From positions 62,001-126,000 of the forward strand of contig NZ_JBEWSZ010000010.1 of the NCBI RefSeq assembly GCF_040537815.1: a stretch of 64,000 bases of DNA. The letters are read 5' to 3'. This document shows positions 56,665 through 64,000 of this stretch, piece by piece. Positions within the stretch are counted from its first letter, which is position 1. Each line of letters begins with the position of its first letter. The notes below the pieces were generated by a model that made no database searches, was not told where the DNA came from, and worked only from the letters and a program-made list of their open reading frames with translations. This DNA is from Mesorhizobium shangrilense (GTDB taxonomy: Bacteria; Pseudomonadota; Alphaproteobacteria; Rhizobiales; Rhizobiaceae). The position numbers and the translations under genes were made by a program.

Positions 56665-56833
56665 GATCTAGCCCCCCTGCATGGGCGAAAGGATTTCGAT
56701 CCGGTCACCGTCGCTCAGCTGGAATTCCGCCCGCTTGGCTTTGTGCACGAGGTCGCTGTTGACGGCCGTTGCCAGCCAGTCGCCCTCATAGTCGAGCGCG
56801 GCAAGCAGTTCGGCCAGCGTGGTGGCGGCAAGC

Positions 56834-59882
<3,049 letters not shown>

Positions 59883-60169
59883 ATGGGTCGAATTGAACGG
59901 GCCGGCGCTAGCTTGTCAAGCGCATTCGGGCCGCGGCGACGATCTGCGGCCGGTCAGACCCGGGAGACCAGGCAGGGATAAGGGATCGCCAAAACGTCGG
60001 ACTAAAGATAGATCCTTATGTGATCACGCCGCCCCTCGCGCCGATGCTTAGTCCGGCAGGTAACAGTGAGTAGCTTCCCACTCGATCGAGGAGCCGGTCC
60101 ATCCCGATAGGACGGCCGCTGCGCTTCCACACCCGGGCGAGACTGAGCTGCGGTCACGCCGCCGTTACA
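59883..60169. other. Intergenic region with the thi promoter side and no gene
   Basis: No supported gene. Divergent spacer between the thi operon leader and the small plus-strand gene. Confidence 0.4.
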
Positions 60170-60454
60170 ATGAGCAATTCGCGCATGATTCAGATCAAGG
60201 CGGAGCTTCCTGCTTCTGTAGATCATGGGGAAATGTGGAAGCCAATCCTAAGCGCTCCGTTTGGTCGCAACCTCGAACTGGCCGTCTTTGACGCGGATGG
60301 CGAACACGCGCTTGTATTTGCTTGCAGGAAGGTGCGGGACGGTTGGACGAATGCTATGATTGGCGCCCGGATCGACATTCACCCGACCCATTGGCGCGAT
60401 TGGGAGCCGGGGCGGGTGGCAAACGCGACCAACCCTCTCCGTGACTCGCCTTAA
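60170..60454 (+). CDS. Conserved small hypothetical protein
   Basis: 94 aa. The stretch WKPILSAPFGRNLELAVFDA, HALVFACRKVRDGWTNA, RIDIHPTHWRDW resembles a small family often seen in rhizobia, in which a W..I..AP.....ELAV.D..G motif is followed by a P.HWR.W ending. Function unknown. An in-frame ATG (60185) five codons further in is an alternative start. Confidence 0.6.
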   Translation: MSNSRMIQIKAELPASVDHGEMWKPILSAPFGRNLELAVFDADGEHALVFACRKVRDGWTNAMIGARIDIHPTHWRDWEPGRVANATNPLRDSP

Positions 60455-60938
60455 TATTTGGACTCCACGATCAAAGCCATAGCCGGCGTTGCGGAAGAGC
60501 TGCTCGACTTGATTGACGTACATCTCTGCTCGGCACTCGATTTCGTTACCCATGCCGGAGTGAAGGGCCCAAAGGCAATGGTCCAGCGCGCTGCGCACCA
60601 CATCAGCTTGGCCGATGGCCTAACAAAGCGTGGTGCGGCATCGCTCGATGGGTGGCATTGAGTTCATTATTGTCGCCCATGAATGGCTCGGACGCGGGAT
60701 ACACCGCTACTGAGTCCTTGAGATCGCCAGAGTGCCCTACGAGGTGCCACGATGAGGCTAACCATTTCTTTACCACCAGCCCGCATCTTCACCCCGCGCT
60801 TTGTACTGAGTGCGCGTCTCAGGTGACAGGGTGGGGAGAAGTCCCCACCCATCCCGTCTGAATCGAGCACGCCGCCGAGGAGGGCTTCTCCTACGCCGAA
60901 GTCGTGAAGCTGCCCCTCTGCGTGGACTGAGCAAAGCC
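60455..60938. other. No confident gene
   Basis: A 67-codon plus-strand frame (60458-60661) and a minus-strand frame of similar length overlap here; neither has recognisable features. Confidence 0.35.
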
Positions 60939-61101
60939 TCAGTCGCGTTTTCCGGAAACGATCGCATTCCACGCGACGATGATAAGGCCCTGGTCGACAA
61001 CAGCGTGAACTTGCTCGGTAGCCTTGGACGTGTCGAAGGCAGGGAATTCGGCGGTTTCGATCGTTTCGGTCTTGCCGGGGAGCTTGGACATTTTTTCCAT
61101 C
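60939..61101 (-). pseudogene. Phasin N-terminal relic
   Basis: The minus strand reads MSKLPGKTETIETAEFPAFD, then TSKATEQ, the N-terminus of rhizobial phasins (polyhydroxybutyrate granule proteins: ...FPAFDASKATDQ...). It then turns into unrelated sequence and a stop. About four fifths of the protein are missing. Confidence 0.55.
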
Positions 61102-61163
61102 CTGTTCCAGGGCGGTCTCAAAACAAAACCGTCCCGTTCACGTACGAAATCGTCACAACGGAT

Positions 61164-63005
<1,842 letters not shown>

Positions 63006-64000
63006 TTAGAATGAGCGTTGGAAACGGAGGATGCCGCCGACACTGTTCTTTTTGTCGGCGTCAGTCCAGTTCACGTTGGAAGGGTCGACCATACCGACGC
63101 CGAAGTAGCCATAGTGGTCATAGTCGACTTCCGCTGTAACCGTGAAACCTGGAACGACCGTATAGGCGACGTTTGTAGCCACACCATAGTTCTTGAGCTG
63201 ATCACCCGAGACCTGAAGGTTGAACGAAGTTGTCTCGCTGAACTTGTAAGTGGCGCCCGCCCAGAAAGCCCAGTTGCCGCCCCAAACTTTGTAGAAGCCG
63301 CGACCATGAGCTTCGATCGCGTTAGTGGAATCATCGTTCAGCTTGCCATTGGAGCCGTAGCCGAACATTCCGAATAGCAACAGTTCATTGGTGACATCGA
63401 GGTCGACGCGGACCTTGCCAACCACCGATTCGTAGTTGCTGTCATAAGCGACCACGCCGGTGATCGCGCCCCAGCCTTGTGTGTATTTCACGCCACCGAC
63501 TACGTGCGGAACATAGCTGTCGATAGTGCCGGCGACGCCCGAGCCTTCTTCGAGTGAAACCACAGCCGAAAAGCCGTTATCGGCGTCAAAGTAGTACTGA
63601 ACCACATTGGTATCGAAGTCGCCGTACGGAACAAGCCTCTGATTGAGGACTTTGCCAGCGTAGCCAACAAACGCGTCGAAGGCCGACCCGTCCTTACCAA
63701 CTCGGAGGCCACCAAGCTGAATCCAGGCGAAAGTCAACGTGATGTCTCTGTTGGAGGCGTAGTTCTGAGGACTGTCCGGACCCGAATAAGCGTTGCGGTT
63801 ACCGAAGTTCATGCGGGTTTCGGTATAGGTCTTCAACGTGCCGAGTTCGGTCCCCTGGCCGGTCCAAGTTTTGAACGTGAGGCGTGTGTTGTTTCGCCAT
63901 GTGCCCTGATCCTTGCCAGTCCTCACATCCGAGGTTCTTGTGCGGTCATACGATCCGCCATGGCCGAGGCCGATGTCGTAAAGGACATAGCCGCCGATGC
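63006..64000 (-). CDS. Rhizobial outer-membrane porin (Porin_2 family), start outside the window
   Basis: About 331 C-terminal residues of a beta-barrel porin. Alternating strands such as GGYVLYDIGLGHGGSYDRTR, TLTFAWIQLGGLRVGKDGSA, FDAFVGYAGKVLN and AFWAGATYKFSETTSFNLQV, and a terminal Phe (LRFQRSF), the barrel-assembly signal. Typical of Rhizobiales RopA-like or Porin_2 proteins for small hydrophilic solutes. Open to the window end. Confidence 0.9.
   Translation of the reverse strand, partial: IGGYVLYDIGLGHGGSYDRTRTSDVRTGKDQGTWRNNTRLTFKTWTGQGTELGTLKTYTETRMNFGNRNAYSGPDSPQNYASNRDITLTFAWIQLGGLRVGKDGSAFDAFVGYAGKVLNQRLVPYGDFDTNVVQYYFDADNGFSAVVSLEEGSGVAGTIDSYVPHVVGGVKYTQGWGAITGVVAYDSNYESVVGKVRVDLDVTNELLLFGMFGYGSNGKLNDDSTNAIEAHGRGFYKVWGGNWAFWAGATYKFSETTSFNLQVSGDQLKNYGVATNVAYTVVPGFTVTAEVDYDHYGYFGVGMVDPSNVNWTDADKKNSVGGILRFQRSF

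Noticed and set aside
60458..60661. 67-codon plus-strand frame after the small hypothetical gene
   Set aside because: No ribosome site or motif, and it overlaps an equally long antisense frame.

Overview
The window reads as part of a symbiosis island (integrative element) of a Mesorhizobium-type rhizobium, probably close to M. loti. The signs are a complete rhizobial (Rhc) type III secretion locus with nopA, nopB, nopC, nopX, nopP and ttsI, a nod box in front of ttsI, several tts boxes, an alphaproteobacterial porin, and many insertion sequences and gene relics between the functional blocks.

Layout. 1-6151 (minus strand) is a methionine/SAM block: the 5' part of metE under a cobalamin riboswitch, and an ArsR-type regulator followed by glyA, metK and a PfkB-family (adenosine) kinase. 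6152-8200 is decayed DNA with two tts boxes and a broken nopP copy. 8201-10627 is an intact 808-aa effector candidate. 10630-16000 is an accessory graveyard: relics of a conjugative-element methylase and an integrase, a broken phosphoribosyltransferase / SLOG-HTH pair, DUF982 proteins and an amino-acid racemase. 16830-21142 holds an IS110-type element and an IS630-type element that was itself hit by a second transposon.

21227-53157 is the T3SS locus. Its minus-strand blocks are y4yS-rhcV-sctY-sctD-nopA-nopC (21.2-26.1 kb), nopP, rhcU-T-S-R-Q-sctO-rhcN-rhcL-nolU-rhcJ-nopB (37.0-45.4 kb) and y4xK-rhcC2-ttsI (50.4-53.2 kb). rhcC1 (nolW), nopX and a giant 2487-aa SKWP-repeat (RipS-like) effector ending in a shikimate kinase domain are on the plus strand. 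Expected logic: flavonoid/NodD activates the nod box, TtsI is made, and TtsI activates the tts boxes in front of nopB, nopX, nopC-nopA, nopP and the effectors.

54.5-59.9 kb is a thiCOSGED thiamine operon under a TPP riboswitch. 60-64 kb has a small conserved hypothetical gene, a phasin relic, a truncated transposon sitting in a second partial thiC, and the start-truncated end of a porin gene.

The observations I find most interesting are: a polymerase-like DxDGD signature and an intact kinase domain in the SKWP effector; a shared N-terminal module on two unrelated effectors; a 17-bp hairpin exactly at the annotated sctD start; an RhcU without the NPTH autocleavage motif; a SahR-like regulator lacking its methyltransferase domain on top of a SAM-cycle operon; and a decayed PRTase/SLOG-HTH cassette. 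All function calls come from reading sequence and remembered family features; no database search was run.
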